Part shown: piece by piece, positions 63,306-64,000 of the stretch
Layout: each line of letters starts with the position of its first letter
Position numbering within the stretch: the stretch's first letter is position 1
NCBI GenBank assembly: GCA_016711825.1
Contig: JADJSG010000008.1
Location: forward strand, 1 to 64,000
DNA: 64,000 nt
Origin: Bacteroidota bacterium
Lineage (GTDB): Bacteria > Bacteroidota > Bacteroidia > Chitinophagales > Chitinophagaceae
Direction: 5' to 3'
The notes under the pieces: model-generated
The model's database searches: none
Seen by the model: the letters and a program-made list of their open reading frames with translations, nothing else
Told to the model about the DNA's origin: nothing
Position numbers and translations under genes: made by a program

Positions 63306-64000
63306 TAAAGTTCAGAATTGGCAATAGTTCTGACAAAGGTTTGGCCTCTACGGAAATAAGCGTGTTCGAAGCTCTACACTGTCTGACAGCAGCAAACTTG
63401 TACTGAAGGCAAGTGTTGTATTTCTAACTGCCCTTTCCTTGATGTGCGCATGTTTGTTCAGGCTTTTAGTTTAGGTTTCTATATTCTACTGGTGTCTGTC
63501 CTTTTTGTTTCAAGAGTTGGTAAAATATATGGATGTTCAAAACGTAAAAGAGGAATAAGCTGTTTCAACTACAGAATTATCGATGTTCTAGTACAATGTT
63601 TGGGCGTTCTTCAATGAGGTAGTAATGTATTAGGTGTAGTACAGTCCTTCCTGTTTCTTGGTAGAATAAGTCAGCACGATAATGGGTGATAAATGCATGT
63701 TCTGCTCTGAAATATTTTTAGTAGGCGAATCCTTGTCTTTTTGTTTATCAGACAAAGTAAACCTTTAAATAAATTTGGCTCAATTTGTGATACCGTTGAT
63801 TGATTGTTTTGCATTTGGGTAGATAAATGGTCGTCCCAAAATAACAAACAATGGGTCTAGTAATAGTTCCCAAGATTCATTACCATTGAAGTTGGTTGGT
63901 TGGATTGTCAATATTCTATGTAGTTCGGTTTAAATTTTTGTGTACACAGTCGTACAAGATTTGCTTTTCTTTATCAGATAAATGGAGTGCTTACTGATGT
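63306..64000. other. Degenerate region at window end; weak transposase-like trace
   Basis: About 700 bases without a usable open frame. On the minus strand 63430-63520 reads FYQLLKQKGQTPVEYRNLN-stop, reminiscent of the 'tPveyR' C-terminus of IS3-type transposases, but upstream frames gave nothing I could align. No terminal inverted repeat was found. Confidence 0.25.

Overview
This is a low-GC stretch of a Bacteroidota (Bacteroidetes) chromosome; I would place it in a Chitinophagia/Sphingobacteriia-type lineage but cannot go further. Reasons: several secreted proteins end in type IX secretion (T9SS) type-A sorting domains, a PorQ gene is present, promoters fit the Bacteroidota -7 element TAnnTTTG, and lineage-typical families occur (DUF5686, DUF4286, bTHX, a fused CcoN-CcoO oxidase subunit). 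I found no tRNA, rRNA, CRISPR array or complete insertion sequence.

Layout. 1-6.3 kb: a tandem array of a two-gene cassette, each unit a ~500-aa T9SS-sorted protein followed by a ~170-190-aa T9SS-sorted protein. One large gene is intact (4643-6151); the other copies are broken by frameshifts or truncated. 6.4-7.6 kb: 4-hydroxyphenylpyruvate dioxygenase with a one-base frameshift. 7.8-13.7 kb: cell-envelope and secreted proteins (T9SS cargo, DUF5686, M48 lipoprotein protease, DUF4870). 13.7-23.4 kb: a complete cbb3 cytochrome oxidase locus on the minus strand, in transcription order Crp/Fnr regulator, ccoI, ccoS, ccoNO fusion, ccoQ, ccoP, ccoG, ccoH and a SafE/DsbD_2-type membrane protein; ccoQ (53 aa) and ccoS (52 aa) are very short genes. 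23.7-35.2 kb: TonB-dependent receptor, lipoproteins, leuS, porQ, a GH25 lysozyme, T9SS cargo and a peroxiredoxin. 35.3-50.8 kb: mostly housekeeping (phoH, pdxJ, murB, two RlpA-like proteins, bTHX, HU, GH3, WYL regulator, MazG-like, dtd, arfB, mannose-1-phosphate guanylyltransferase, ybeY, psd). 51-54.4 kb: POT peptide transporter, DUF2490 protein and an Xre regulator. 54.4-64 kb: almost every gene is broken by single-base indels (DUF2975, a 3.2-kb T9SS cargo gene, a second Crp/Fnr with DUF2892, a TPR protein, a two-component-type propeller protein), ending in sequence with only a faint transposase-like trace.

How parts fit together. The oxidase genes and the Crp/Fnr gene look like a self-contained low-oxygen respiration module. 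I see the palindrome TGAC-N4-GTCA (or a close match) upstream of ccoS, of ccoI and downstream of the second, broken Crp/Fnr gene, each with its centre 35.5-36.5 bp from the TTTG of a putative -7 element, which is the geometry of class II activation by Crp/Fnr proteins. The T9SS cargo genes and PorQ fit an organism that exports many surface proteins.

Two genome-scale patterns stand out. First, a dispersed ~69-bp intergenic repeat (two copies 57/69 identical without gaps, 51 kb apart, and several more diverged ones) that I do not recognise. Second, coding lesions are confined to the two ends of the window (0-7.5 kb and 54.5-64 kb), while about 47 kb in between is free of frameshifts; this could be real decay of accessory DNA or poorly corrected sequence, and that should be settled before the broken genes are interpreted.
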